NCBI RefSeq assembly: GCF_007828955.1
Contig: NZ_VIVR01000001.1
Span: forward strand, 6,448,001 to 6,512,000
Direction of reading: 5' to 3'
From: Kitasatospora atroaurantiaca
GTDB lineage: Bacteria > Actinomycetota > Actinomycetes > Streptomycetales > Streptomycetaceae
Length of the DNA stretch: 64,000 nucleotides
The notes beneath the pieces were generated by a model that was given only the letters and a program-made list of their open reading frames with translations, was not told the origin of the DNA and made no database searches. Shown here piece after piece: positions 8,683 through 17,114 of this stretch (within the stretch, counting starts at the first letter, position 1; each line of letters starts with the position of its first letter). Both the position numbers and the translations under genes were made by a program.

Positions 8683-8728
8683 TTCGTTGGGCTCCTCTAC
8701 TCGGATGCTCGGAGAGCGTTTCTGGGTC

Positions 8729-9877
8729 TCAGAATGCGTTGATGCCGGTCAGGGATCGCCCGATCAGCAGCTTGTGGATCTGGCTGGTGCCCTCGTACAG
8801 GGTCATCACCCGGGCGTCGCGCAGGTACTTGCCGACGGGGTACTCGTCGATGAAGCCGTACCCGCCGAAGACCTGCAGCGCGTTGTTGGCGGCGCGCACG
8901 GCCGCCTCGCTCGCGAACAGCTTCGCCACCGACGACTCGGTGGCGAACGGCAGCCCGCGCTCGATGTGGTCGGCCACCCGCCAGGTCAGCAGGCGGGCCG
9001 CCTCGACGTCGACCGAGATGTCCGAGATCAGCTCCTGCACCAGCTGGTACGAGGCGATCGGCTTTCCGAACTGCTCGCGCTCCTTGGCGTACCCGACGGC
9101 CGCCTCCAGGCAGGCGCGGGCGATGCCGACACAGCCGGCCGCGACCGACATCCGGCCCTTGGCCAGCGCGGCCATCGCCACCGTGAAGCCCTTGCCCTCG
9201 GCGCCGAGCCGGGCGCTGTCCGGCACCCGTACGCCGTCCAGGACGAGCTCCGCCGTCGCCTGGCCGCGCAGGCCGAGCTTGCCGTGGATCTCGCGGCGCT
9301 CGAAGCCCGGCAGGTCGGTGGGGACGAGGAAGGCGGTCACACCCTTGTGCCCGGCCTCTCCCGTGCGGGCGAAGACCAGGGCGACCTGGGCCCAGGTCCC
9401 GTTGGTGATGAACATCTTGGCGCCGGTGATCAGCCAGTCGTCGCCGTCCCGCACCGCCCGGGTGGTCAGGTTGGCGGCGTCCGAGCCGGTGCCCGGCTCG
9501 GTGAGGGCGAAGCAGGCGAGCGCCTCGCCGGAGGTGAGCAGGGGCAGCCAGTGCCGCTTCTGCTCCTCCGTCCCGTACGCGTTGACCGACTTGCCGACCA
9601 GGCCGAGCGAGACGGAGACGATGCCGCGCACCGAGGAGTCGCCGCGGCCCAGCTCCTCGAGCACCAGGCAGTACGCCAGGTGGTCGCCGCCGCTGCCGCC
9701 GTACTCCTCGGGGATGGTCAGGCCCAGGAAGCCGAGCTTGCCCAGCTTGCCCACGATCGCCCGGTCCACCGACTCGGCGCGGTCCCACTCGGCGGCGTGG
9801 GGCACGATCTCGCGGTCCGTGAACTCGGCGGCGAGCTCGCGCACGGCGGCCTGCTCCTCGGAGAGCTCCAGGTTCAT
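8729..9877 (-). CDS. Acyl-CoA dehydrogenase
   Basis: A 382-residue flavoprotein that introduces a double bond into an acyl-CoA and passes electrons to ETF. It has the N-terminal helical domain, the FAD-binding signature CFALTEPGTGSDAANL, the middle beta domain (GLRGQATAELVLDGV) and the C-terminal helical domain with QVFGGYGFIDEYPVGKYLRDARV and LYEGTSQIHKLLIGR. The catalytic base is Glu in the YEGTSQI motif, as in short-chain dehydrogenases. The start at 9877 (MNLELSEEQ) is chosen over the ATG at 9892 because GAGG lies 9 nt upstream of it and homologues begin there. It is the first gene of a block with thiolase and SDR reductase, divergent from a TetR gene that probably controls it. Confidence 0.92.
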   Translation of the reverse strand: MNLELSEEQAAVRELAAEFTDREIVPHAAEWDRAESVDRAIVGKLGKLGFLGLTIPEEYGGSGGDHLAYCLVLEELGRGDSSVRGIVSVSLGLVGKSVNAYGTEEQKRHWLPLLTSGEALACFALTEPGTGSDAANLTTRAVRDGDDWLITGAKMFITNGTWAQVALVFARTGEAGHKGVTAFLVPTDLPGFERREIHGKLGLRGQATAELVLDGVRVPDSARLGAEGKGFTVAMAALAKGRMSVAAGCVGIARACLEAAVGYAKEREQFGKPIASYQLVQELISDISVDVEAARLLTWRVADHIERGLPFATESSVAKLFASEAAVRAANNALQVFGGYGFIDEYPVGKYLRDARVMTLYEGTSQIHKLLIGRSLTGINAF

Positions 9878-9890
9878 GGCGGCGGACCTC

Positions 9891-9917
9891 ATTTAAACTA
9901 GCGGTGCAAGTTTTAAT
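9891..9917. promoter_or_regulatory. AT-rich inverted repeat, candidate TetR operator
   Basis: ATTTAAACT (9891-9899) and AGTTTTAAT (9909-9917) form an inverted repeat matching at 8 of 9 positions, with a 9-nt spacer. It lies between the acyl-CoA dehydrogenase gene and the divergent TetR gene and is strikingly AT-rich for this genome. Its place and form fit an operator for that regulator, which is an inference. Confidence 0.5.
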
Positions 9918-10000
9918 CCGGACTCTAGCCCGGCCCACGCCTTCTGTGAAGGGCCACCTGTCAGAATGCACGGATACCCACCCGAGCGGAGGAAACGACG

Positions 10001-10639
10001 ATGGCGCGCCCGCGCACACCCCTGCTGAGCCGTGAGCGCATCGTCGTGGCAGCCCTCGTCCTGGTCGACGCCGAGGGCCTGGACGGGCTCTCCACCCGCC
10101 GCCTCGCCACCGAGCTCTCGGTCAGCGGCCCCTCGCTCTACAACCACTTCGCCACCAAGGACGAGTTGCTCGACGCCGTGGTGGACAGCGTGATGGGCGA
10201 GGTGGACCTCTCGATGTTCAGCGCCGCCACCGACTGGCGGACCGCCCTGCGCGACTGGGCCCGCTCCTACCGCGCAGCGCTGGCCGCGCACCCCAACATC
10301 GTCCCCGTGCTCGCCCAGGGCCCCGGCCGCCGCCCCAACGCGCTGCGCCTCGCCGACGCCGTCTTCGGCTGCCTGGTCGACGCCGGGTGGCCGCGCGGAC
10401 AGGCCACCCGGATCGGCGCGCTGATGCGGTACTTCATCACCGGCTCCGCCCTCGGCTCCTTCGCGGCCGGCTTCCCCGAGGACGCCGAGCTCTACGCGGC
10501 CGAGTACCCGCACCTCGGCGAGGCCCACCTGCTGGCCGAGCACCAGCGCCGGATCGACGAGGGCGCCTTCGAGACCGGCCTGGAGGCCCTTCTCGACGGC
10601 CTCGACCTCCGGTACCGGCGCACCGTCACCTCAAGCTGA
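10001..10639 (+). CDS. TetR/AcrR-family transcriptional regulator
   Basis: A 212-residue repressor-type protein. The N-terminal helix-turn-helix spans about residues 10-55 (RERIVVAALVLVDAEGLDGLSTRRLATELSV... SGPSLYNHFATKDELLDAV), with the classic SLYNHFxxKdeLl ending. The remaining helical domain (residues 80-205) resembles the TetR C-terminal domain with a TetR-like ligand pocket. The start is set by GGAGGAAAC 5 nt before the ATG. It is divergent from the acyl-CoA dehydrogenase-thiolase-reductase genes across about 120 nt that contain an AT-rich palindrome. Local autoregulated control of that operon, with an acyl-CoA or lipid effector, is the simplest reading, but the ligand cannot be inferred. 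Confidence 0.92.
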   Translation: MARPRTPLLSRERIVVAALVLVDAEGLDGLSTRRLATELSVSGPSLYNHFATKDELLDAVVDSVMGEVDLSMFSAATDWRTALRDWARSYRAALAAHPNIVPVLAQGPGRRPNALRLADAVFGCLVDAGWPRGQATRIGALMRYFITGSALGSFAAGFPEDAELYAAEYPHLGEAHLLAEHQRRIDEGAFETGLEALLDGLDLRYRRTVTSS

Positions 10640-10649
10640 GGCGACCACC

Positions 10650-11852
10650 TCAGACTGCCGAGGCGATCGCCGCGCGAAGCTCGGAGGCCGGGTCACCCTC
10701 GTGGTAGATCCGCTCGCTCGCCTCGATGTTGTCCAGGAACTCCTGGTACCGCACCGCGTACGCCAGGTGCATCAGCGGCTCGGCGATCTCCAGCGCCCGC
10801 CCGGGGTCCGCACCCGGCAGCTGCGCCGACCAGGCCTGCGTCCAGACCTCCCGCACCTGCTCCCAGCGGTCGGCGGACAGAAAGGCGCGCGGCCGCAGGC
10901 CGTCGAAGGCCGGGTGGCCCAGGTAGCTGTCGGAGAAGTCCACGACGACCGTGTCACGCCCGTCGGAACGCCAGTTGCCCGGATGGAAGTCGCCGTGCAC
11001 CACGGTCTCCGGCAGCCCGCAGGCCGCCAACTCCTTCACCATCCCGGGGAGTTCCTCCGCCAGGCGCCGCACCCGCGCCAGCTCGTCCGCCGAGAGCTCC
11101 TGGACGGCCTCGCCCGCCAGCAACGCCCGCACCCCGCCGATCAGCGCCTGGGGCGTACGGTCCGGCAGGCCGGCGGGCGACTGCCCGGCCAGCGCCGCCT
11201 GGGCCGCGACCAGCCGGCCGACCGCCGACAGCATCGAGTCCTCCGGCACGCCCCAGCAGTCCTGGCCCGGCACATGGTCGAGCAGCACCCGGCGGCCGGC
11301 GGTGTCCGCCGCCAGGACGGTCGGGACGAGCGTCGCGTCCACCGACCCGAACAGCTCGATCACCTGCGCCTCACACGCGCCGAACCGAGGGGTCGTCTTC
11401 AACCACACCGGGCCGCCGCCCGTCGGAATGCGGTAAAGCCCGGACAGGTTCCACGTCTTCACCTGCTCGACCGGGCCCACGGCGGGCCGCCCGGCCGCCC
11501 GCAAGGCGTCGTCCGCCCAGCTCAACGCCGACCGCAGCCCCTCGGGGGTGGCCCAGTCCGACCGCAGTGCATCGGGCGAGAGCGTGGCGTCGGAAGCCTC
11601 CAGCGCGATGACGGGCCGCCGCAGCGCCTCCGCGTGGTAGGTCACGTGGCCGCCGCGACCGTCCTCGCCCCCCTCGACCGAGACCAGCCGCAGCACCAGC
11701 GCGGGCACACCCAGCTCCGCCTCCAACTGCTCGGCGACCGGGCCGACATCGTGCCAACGGGGCGTCGCCACCTCGAACGGTCCGACGGCGCCGAGCCGTT
11801 CGCCCTGCCACGTCACCAGCACCGTCACCGTACGCCCCGCCGTCTGAACCAT
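10650..11852 (-). CDS. Aminoglycoside phosphotransferase (APH)-family kinase-like protein
   Basis: A 400-residue protein with a C-terminal APH/choline-kinase fold. The catalytic loop is VVHGDFHPGNWRS (H-G-D-x-H-x-x-N) near residue 290 and the metal-binding segment is VVVDFSDSYLGHPAFD near 310. The N-lobe carries VWLKTTP. The first about 110 residues are an extra alpha/beta domain (VTVLVTWQGERLGAVGPF, VPALVLRLVSV) of unknown role. The family phosphorylates alcohols in antibiotics, sugars or metabolites. Nothing here points to a specific antibiotic, so resistance should not be assumed. Its stop lies 10 nt from the convergent TetR gene. GAGACT lies 6 nt before the ATG and could be a degenerate leaderless promoter, as there is no nearby ribosome binding site. 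Confidence 0.8.
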   Translation of the reverse strand: MVQTAGRTVTVLVTWQGERLGAVGPFEVATPRWHDVGPVAEQLEAELGVPALVLRLVSVEGGEDGRGGHVTYHAEALRRPVIALEASDATLSPDALRSDWATPEGLRSALSWADDALRAAGRPAVGPVEQVKTWNLSGLYRIPTGGGPVWLKTTPRFGACEAQVIELFGSVDATLVPTVLAADTAGRRVLLDHVPGQDCWGVPEDSMLSAVGRLVAAQAALAGQSPAGLPDRTPQALIGGVRALLAGEAVQELSADELARVRRLAEELPGMVKELAACGLPETVVHGDFHPGNWRSDGRDTVVVDFSDSYLGHPAFDGLRPRAFLSADRWEQVREVWTQAWSAQLPGADPGRALEIAEPLMHLAYAVRYQEFLDNIEASERIYHEGDPASELRAAIASAV

Positions 11853-11892
11853 CCGCGCAGTCTCAGGCGCTCCCGCCGATCGCGCAAGCGAA

Positions 11893-13065
11893 TTACCAGG
11901 GCTCCCGGGCCAGGAAGGCCGGCCGGAGTTCGGGATCCACCGGGTCGTAGTACCGGTGGTACACCGGCGTCAGCCCGCCCGACACCGGCGGGACGATCCA
12001 GCTCCAGTCGGCGGGGGTCGGCCGGCCCAGCCGCTTCTCCTGGGCGATGTGCTTCAGGAAGCGCTCCGACTCGGTGTGGTGGTCGGCCATCGTGACGCCG
12101 GCCTCCTGGAACGAGTGCAGGACGGCGATGTTGAGCTCGACCAGGGCGCGGTCCCGCCACAGCGTCCGGGAGGTCGAGGTGTCCAGGCCCAGCCGGCCGG
12201 CCACCTCCGTCAGCAGGTTGTAGCGGTCGGCGTCGGCCAGGTTGCGGGCGCCGATCTCGGTCCCCATGTACCAGCCGTTGAACGGCGCGGCCGGGTAACG
12301 GATCCCGCCGATCTCGAGGGTCATGTCGCTGATCGCGGGCACCGCGTACCAGCGGAGTCCGAGCTCGGCGAACCAGCCGTGCTCGGGGTGGCTGAGCGGC
12401 ACCTCCAGCGCGGCGTCGTCCGGCACCTCGTACCAGTGGGGGGCGGCCCCCGCCCGCTCCTGGATGAGCAGCGGCAGCACCTCGAACGGCTCCTCGCCGC
12501 ACTTCCAGCCCAACTCCCGTGCCCGCGCGGCCAGTACGGCCCCCGCCGGGTCGCCGATCCACCTGCCGTCCGGTCGTGGATGGCCCGCGTACCTGACCAG
12601 CTGCTGGTTGACGATCCGCGGCGCCGGACGGCCGGGCCGGTCCGGGGCGAAGACGGTGATCACCGGACGGATCCGGCCGCCGTTGGTGGCCGCCCGGAGG
12701 TGCTCGAAGCACTGCTCGGCCATCCCGTCCGGCGAGCTGACGTGTCGTAGGTCGCGCACCACCAGGCTGCGCCAGTACAGCCGCCCGATGCAGCGGGCCG
12801 CGTTCCGCCAGGCCAGTTTGGCGCCGAAGGCGAGCTCCTCCGTGGTGTGCACGTACGTGCCGGTGCGCTCGATCTCCGCCACCACCTGACGGACCCTCGG
12901 CGCCGGGTCGCTCTCGCCGGGCTGCTCGAGGTGGAACTGCCGGACGAAGGCGACGGCCTGGCCCACCACCGAGCGGTCGTCGGGTACCGACGGAGGCTGG
13001 GCGTAGGGGCACACCCCGGCCGGGGCGGTCTTGCGAGTACGAAGCCGACTGAAGATCAAGGACAC
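11893..13065 (-). CDS. nos: Bacterial nitric oxide synthase oxygenase
   Basis: A 390-residue NOS oxygenase with no reductase domain, as in other bacterial enzymes. The heme thiolate is Cys92 in WRNAARCIGRLYW. The arginine-binding Glu270 lies in PFNGWYMGTEIGARN. The pterin-side segments TLWRDRALVELNIAVLHSF and HHTESERFLKH are intact. It makes NO and citrulline from arginine through N-hydroxyarginine using borrowed reductases. In thaxtomin producers a NOS (TxtD) works with the P450 TxtE, but neither TxtE nor a peptide synthetase is in this window, so signalling or stress protection is more likely. The start is uncertain: the GTG at 13065 follows GGGAGG by only 3 nt, while the TTG at 13059 has a better 9-nt spacing. 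A DUF899 gene lies upstream on the same strand. Confidence 0.93.
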   Translation of the reverse strand: MSLIFSRLRTRKTAPAGVCPYAQPPSVPDDRSVVGQAVAFVRQFHLEQPGESDPAPRVRQVVAEIERTGTYVHTTEELAFGAKLAWRNAARCIGRLYWRSLVVRDLRHVSSPDGMAEQCFEHLRAATNGGRIRPVITVFAPDRPGRPAPRIVNQQLVRYAGHPRPDGRWIGDPAGAVLAARARELGWKCGEEPFEVLPLLIQERAGAAPHWYEVPDDAALEVPLSHPEHGWFAELGLRWYAVPAISDMTLEIGGIRYPAAPFNGWYMGTEIGARNLADADRYNLLTEVAGRLGLDTSTSRTLWRDRALVELNIAVLHSFQEAGVTMADHHTESERFLKHIAQEKRLGRPTPADWSWIVPPVSGGLTPVYHRYYDPVDPELRPAFLAREPW

Positions 13066-13187
13066 ATCCCTCCCAGGTCCATGGGTACCGGATGTGTGTC
13101 CTCGGGCGCGCAGAGTGAGCGAATCGGGCCCCGAGCTGGGCGATCGGCGCTATGGTGCCTCGGACGGCCGCCGGCGTCCCGAACGCG

Positions 13188-13895
13188 TCAGTCGTACTCG
13201 AGGCGGGGCATCCAACTGCCCTCGCGGCCCGCCGGGGTGCGGTCGACGACGGCCCAGAGCGGCCACATGAAGTCGACGTGCCGCGGGTGCTGGCCGGGCT
13301 CGGTGTCGACGAGCTGCAGCTCGCTGCTCCAGAAGTGGTGGATCCTGCCGCCACGGCGGACGAACACGGTCGCCACGGCGGACTGCGCGCCGTCCGCATC
13401 CTCGGCGAGGTAGTCGACGTTGAACGTCGTGCGCCGCGAGGAGAGCAGCCGGACGTTCCGCCAGCCCCGGGCGCGCGCGTGCGCACCGAAGCGCTCGACC
13501 GGGGCCTTGGCGACGACGGCGAAGTTGACGTGCTGGGTGATGTGCGGGACGGCGCCGTCGATGCCGTCGATGATCGACGTGCAGACGGGGCAGGGCGTTT
13601 CCGCCGGCTCGTTTCGTCCCGGCAGGTACATGAAGCTGTAGAGGAACAGCGCGTCCTTCCCGTCCTCGAACAGCTCCGAGAGCCTGACGTCGAGGACCGT
13701 GCCGACGCTCGGATCCCACGCGTCGAACGAGTAGTCCAGGCGGACCTCGCCCCCGAGCGGAAGCCGCCGGCGCTGGGCGGCCACGGCCTCGGTCTGCCGG
13801 CGCAGCTCGATCTCCGCCCGGAGCAGGTCGTCGCGCGCCCGGCGGTACGCGTCGCTCTCCCGGGGCAGCCGTGACCAGTGCAGTGGACCGTCCAT
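13188..13895 (-). CDS. DUF899 thioredoxin-like protein
   Basis: A 235-residue protein of the DUF899 family, with a thioredoxin-like fold. Recognisable segments are LSELFEDGKDALFLYSFMY near residues 72-92, a CPVCTSIIDG motif (C-x-x-C) near 103, and the family-typical SSRRTTFNVDYLAED and VFVRRGGRIHHFWSSEL. The C-terminal part is HPRHVDFMWPLWAVVD. Biochemical function is unknown; the CxxC site suggests redox or peroxidase-like chemistry in the cytoplasm. The ATG at 13895 is set by AGGAG 8 nt upstream. It lies 5' of the NO synthase on the same strand across a 122-nt gap, so shared expression is possible but a separate promoter for the synthase is just as likely. Confidence 0.85.
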   Translation of the reverse strand: MDGPLHWSRLPRESDAYRRARDDLLRAEIELRRQTEAVAAQRRRLPLGGEVRLDYSFDAWDPSVGTVLDVRLSELFEDGKDALFLYSFMYLPGRNEPAETPCPVCTSIIDGIDGAVPHITQHVNFAVVAKAPVERFGAHARARGWRNVRLLSSRRTTFNVDYLAEDADGAQSAVATVFVRRGGRIHHFWSSELQLVDTEPGQHPRHVDFMWPLWAVVDRTPAGREGSWMPRLEYD

Positions 13896-13984
13896 CGGAT
13901 CTCTCCTCTGCCGTCCCCTCCACTCTGCGTCCGCAGCCGGAGCGCCGCGCGCCAACCTGCGGGGGCCGCCAAGGGCGTCCGCCA

Positions 13985-14035
13985 GTAGGTGGGCCAACCA
14001 CAGGCATGCCCACTCCTGATCGATGGCCCACCTAC
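13985..14035 (-). terminator. Terminator of the egt operon
   Basis: GTAGGTGGGCCA (13985-13996) and TGGCCCACCTAC (14024-14035) form a perfect 12-bp stem about 12 nt downstream of the egtD stop codon on the minus strand. The loop is 27 nt. Confidence 0.65.
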
Positions 14036-14047
14036 CCGGCGGAGCCG

Positions 14048-15019
14048 CTACGCAGGCACGGCGAGCGACAGCCCGAAGCGTCCCTCCTCGTCCGTCCACC
14101 ACTCGGAGAGCCGCAGCCCGGCCGCCGCCAGCTCCTCGGCCACCCGGGCCCGCCGGAACTTCGCGGAGACCTCGGTCCGCAGCTCCTCGCCCTCGTCGAA
14201 GTGCACCGGCAGGTCGAGCGCGGGGATCTTCACGGTCTGCGACCTCAGCGACCGCAGCCGCATCTCGATCCACTCCCGCTCGGCGTCCCAGAGCGCCACA
14301 TGTTCGAACATCTCGGGGTCGAAGTCGGCCTCCAGCTCACGGTTGAGCACGTTCAGCACGTTCTTGTTGAAGGCCGCCGTGACACCGGCCGAGTCGTCGT
14401 ACGCGGCCACCAGCACCGCCGGATCCTTGACCAGGTCGGTGCCGAGCAGCACCGCGTCGCCGGGCTCCAGCGCGCCGCGCAGGGTGCTCAGGAAGTCCGC
14501 CCGCTCGGCGGGCAGCAGGTTCCCGAGCGTGCCGCCGAGGAAGGCGACCAGCCGGGGGCCGCCGCCGGGGGGCAGGCCGAGGCCGTGGGTGAAGTCCGAG
14601 ACCACCGCGTGCACCGCGAGGTCCGGGTACTCGGAGGTCAGCGCCTTGCCGGCGGCCTCCAGCGCGCTCTCGCTGACGTCCACCGGCACGTACGCCTTCA
14701 GGGTGCCGAGTTCGCGCAGTGCGTCCAGCAGCAAGCGGGTCTTCTCGGACGAGCCGGAGCCGAGCTCCACCAGCGTCCTGGCCCGGGTGGCGGCCGCTAT
14801 CTCGCGGGCCCGGGCGGTGAGGATCTCGCGCTCGGCCCGGGTCGGGTAGTACTCGGGCAGCCGGGTGATCTCCTCGAACAGCTCGCTGCCCCGGGCGTCG
14901 TAGAACCACTTCGGCGGCAGCCACTTGGGACTCGCGGTCAGGCCGTGCTGCACGTCATGCCGTAGGGCATGGCTGAAGTGGTCGGCGGGCAGCAGGCGGG
15001 TGAGGTCAAAGGTACTCAC
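14048..15019 (-). CDS. egtD: L-histidine N-alpha-methyltransferase EgtD
   Basis: A 323-residue enzyme that trimethylates histidine to hercynine, the first step of ergothioneine synthesis. It shows the family N-terminus (LTASPKWLPPKWFYDARGSELFEEIT), the SAM site LVELGSGSSEKTRLLLDAL and the substrate-site segments FLGGTLGNLLP, GTDLVKD and AFNKNVLNVLNRELEADFD. The C-terminal EVSAKFRR and LSEWWTDEEGRFGLSLA are typical. Length matches known EgtD (about 320). The GTG start is at 15019. It is the last of four egt genes on the minus strand, 20 nt after egtC, followed by a strong terminator. The identification is secure from sequence and operon context. Confidence 0.97.
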   Translation of the reverse strand: MSTFDLTRLLPADHFSHALRHDVQHGLTASPKWLPPKWFYDARGSELFEEITRLPEYYPTRAEREILTARAREIAAATRARTLVELGSGSSEKTRLLLDALRELGTLKAYVPVDVSESALEAAGKALTSEYPDLAVHAVVSDFTHGLGLPPGGGPRLVAFLGGTLGNLLPAERADFLSTLRGALEPGDAVLLGTDLVKDPAVLVAAYDDSAGVTAAFNKNVLNVLNRELEADFDPEMFEHVALWDAEREWIEMRLRSLRSQTVKIPALDLPVHFDEGEELRTEVSAKFRRARVAEELAAAGLRLSEWWTDEEGRFGLSLAVPA

Positions 15020-15039
15020 GGCGAGGCGTCCTCTCGCTT

Positions 15040-15780
15040 TCAGTCGATGGTTTGCGCGGTCACGCCGTCGGCGGTGGCGACCAGCAGTGAACGGTCGGGC
15101 AGGTGGATCCAGCCGGGCTCGTCGTCGGACGGTTCCGAGGCGACCAGCACGCCGCGGCCCGGATCGGACCGGTAGCAGAGGGTGTCGCCCCAGGTGGTGG
15201 CGGCGATCGAGACTCCGTCGGTCAGCAGCAGGTTGAGCCGGGCGTCACCGTGCTCGGCGACCTCCCGGACGGTGCTCGCCAGCGCTTCGCCGAGCGCGGC
15301 GCCCTCGCGCAGCCGGTGCAGCACCAGGGCCCAGACCAGGGCCGAGTCGGTGCGGGCCTCCAGCGCGAGTAGCTCGGCCGGCGGCAACGTGGCCGCCAGG
15401 TCGCCGAGTTGCCGCGGCCAGCCGGGCAGGGCGCCGTTGTGGCTGAACAGCCAGCGCTCGGCGACGAACGGCGCGGCCGCCGCCTCGCCCGCCGCACAGC
15501 CGTCAGTGGCGGAGCGTACGGCGGCGAGCAGCGCCCCGGTCCGCACGACCCGGGCGAGGTCGGCGAAGCCGGCGTCCGCCCAGATCGGCCCGGCCCGCCG
15601 GTAGCGGGCCGGCACCGGGTCCGCGTCGGCGTACCAGCCGACGCCGAAGCCGTCGACGTTGACGGTGCCGTACTTCTGGTTCTGCGGCGCCCAGGACTGC
15701 CGGTACAGACCCAGCGGGGGGTCGACCACCAGCCGCTGGATCGGTACCGACGGGCCCAGGTAGGCGAGATGACGGCACAT
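15040..15780 (-). CDS. egtC: Gamma-glutamyl hercynylcysteine sulfoxide hydrolase EgtC
   Basis: A 246-residue class II glutamine amidotransferase-type hydrolase. Cys2 (MCRHLAYLG) is the N-terminal nucleophile after removal of Met. Family residues appear in WAPQNQKYGTVNVDGFGVGWY and FSHNGALPGW. It removes glutamate from gamma-glutamyl-hercynylcysteine sulfoxide to give hercynylcysteine sulfoxide. Its ATG shares one base with the egtB stop (TGATG), so translation is coupled. In organisms whose EgtB uses free cysteine this enzyme is dispensable; its presence with EgtA argues for the gamma-glutamylcysteine route. Confidence 0.95.
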   Translation of the reverse strand: MCRHLAYLGPSVPIQRLVVDPPLGLYRQSWAPQNQKYGTVNVDGFGVGWYADADPVPARYRRAGPIWADAGFADLARVVRTGALLAAVRSATDGCAAGEAAAAPFVAERWLFSHNGALPGWPRQLGDLAATLPPAELLALEARTDSALVWALVLHRLREGAALGEALASTVREVAEHGDARLNLLLTDGVSIAATTWGDTLCYRSDPGRGVLVASEPSDDEPGWIHLPDRSLLVATADGVTAQTID

Positions 15781-17114
15781 CAGTTCTGTTCCACGGTACG
15801 GGCGGTGCGGAAGCCGGCGAAGATCTGCCGCCGGATCGGGTAGTCCCAGTTGCGGAAGGTCCCCCGGCAGGCCACCGGCGCGACGGCGAAGCAACCGCCG
15901 CGCAGCACCTTGTACTCCGGGCCGAAGAAGACCTCGGAGTACTCCCGGTACGGCCAGGCCCGGAAGTCCGGGTACGGCCGGAAGTCGCTCGCCGTCCACT
16001 CCCACACGTCACCCATCAGCTGGCGCACCCCGTACGGTGAGGCGCCCGCCGGGTAGCTGCCGACGGGGGCCGGCTGGAGGTGGCGCTGGCCGAGGTTGGC
16101 GTGCTCGGTGCCGGGCTCGCCGTCGCCCCACGGGTAGCGGCGCGAGCGGCCGGTGGCGGGGTCGTGCCGGGCGGCCTTCTCCCACTCGGCCTCGGTCGGC
16201 AGCCGCCGGCCCGCCCAGCGCGCGTACGCGTCGGCCTCGTACCAGCTGACGTGGAGCACCGGCTCCTCGTCCGGTACGGGCTCGACGGTGCCGAAGCGGC
16301 GGCGCAGCCACTGGCCGCCGTCCCGGCTCCAGAACAGCGGGGCCGTCAGACCGGCCCGGTTGCGGTGCTCCCAGCCCTCCGGCGTCCACCAGCGCGGGTC
16401 CTGGTATCCGCCGTCGGCGATGAACCGCTGGTAGGCGGCATTGCTCACGGGAGTGGTGTCGAGCAGGAAGTCCGGCAGGTCGACCTGGTGGGCGGGGCGC
16501 TCGTTGTCCAGGGCCCAGGGCTCGGTGTCGGTGCCCATCGTGAACGGGCCGGCGGGTATCAGCACCTCGGCCGGGAGATCCTCGGCCTGCGCCGGAGCCG
16601 GGGGCGGCGGCGCGGTGAGCGCGACCGGACCCTGGCGGAGCTGGTGGGTGATCAGCATCGTCTCGTCGTGCTGCTGTTCGTGCTGGACGATCATGCCGAA
16701 GGCGAAGCCGTCCCGCAGCAGCGGCGGCCCTTCGAGGGGGCTGGCTGCCAGCAGGTCGAGTACCCGGCCGCGCACCTCGTGGGCGTACTTGCGGGCCTCG
16801 TCCGGCGGGAGCAGCGGCAGGCTGGGGCGTTCGGCGCGCGGGTGCTCGAAGGCGTCGTAGAGCGGGTCGATCTCGGGGTGCAGCGGGTCGCGGCCGCCGA
16901 CGTTGCGCAGCAGCCAGAGCTCCTCCTGGTTGCCGATGTGCGCGAGGTCCCAGACCAGCGGCGACATCAGGGGGGAGTGCTGGGCGGTGAGGTCGCGGTC
17001 GTCGATGCAGTCGGTGAGGCCGGCCGTGCGCTCCCGGGCGGTGAACAGCTCGGCGGCGATCCGGTCGCGCAGGGCGTCCGTGCCGGTGTCAGGCGTCGGA
17101 TCTGCGTTCAGCAT
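15780..17114 (-). CDS. egtB: Hercynine oxygenase EgtB (iron-dependent sulfoxide synthase)
   Basis: A 444-residue non-heme iron enzyme that joins hercynine and gamma-glutamylcysteine with O2. The N-terminal DinB-like domain supplies iron ligands: His in VWDLAHIGNQEELW and the H-x-x-x-H-x-E in IVQHEQQHDETM. The C-terminal formylglycine-generating-enzyme-like domain (from about residue 185, EVLIPAGPFTMGTD) includes VSWYEADAYARWAGRRLPTEAEWEKAAR, LMGDVWEWTASDF and VLRGGCFA. Length fits the family. Its ATG at 17114 overlaps the egtA stop by 7 nt (ATGCTGA), and its stop overlaps the egtC start, so the operon is tightly coupled. Confidence 0.96.
   Translation of the reverse strand: MLNADPTPDTGTDALRDRIAAELFTARERTAGLTDCIDDRDLTAQHSPLMSPLVWDLAHIGNQEELWLLRNVGGRDPLHPEIDPLYDAFEHPRAERPSLPLLPPDEARKYAHEVRGRVLDLLAASPLEGPPLLRDGFAFGMIVQHEQQHDETMLITHQLRQGPVALTAPPPPAPAQAEDLPAEVLIPAGPFTMGTDTEPWALDNERPAHQVDLPDFLLDTTPVSNAAYQRFIADGGYQDPRWWTPEGWEHRNRAGLTAPLFWSRDGGQWLRRRFGTVEPVPDEEPVLHVSWYEADAYARWAGRRLPTEAEWEKAARHDPATGRSRRYPWGDGEPGTEHANLGQRHLQPAPVGSYPAGASPYGVRQLMGDVWEWTASDFRPYPDFRAWPYREYSEVFFGPEYKVLRGGCFAVAPVACRGTFRNWDYPIRRQIFAGFRTARTVEQN

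Noticed and set aside
10650..11852. Aminoglycoside resistance gene
   Set aside because: Only the general APH kinase fold is visible; the extra N-terminal domain and isolated context give no support for a specific drug.
11893..13065. Part of a thaxtomin cluster
   Set aside because: No TxtA/B synthetase, TxtE P450 or TxtR regulator is in the surrounding sequence.
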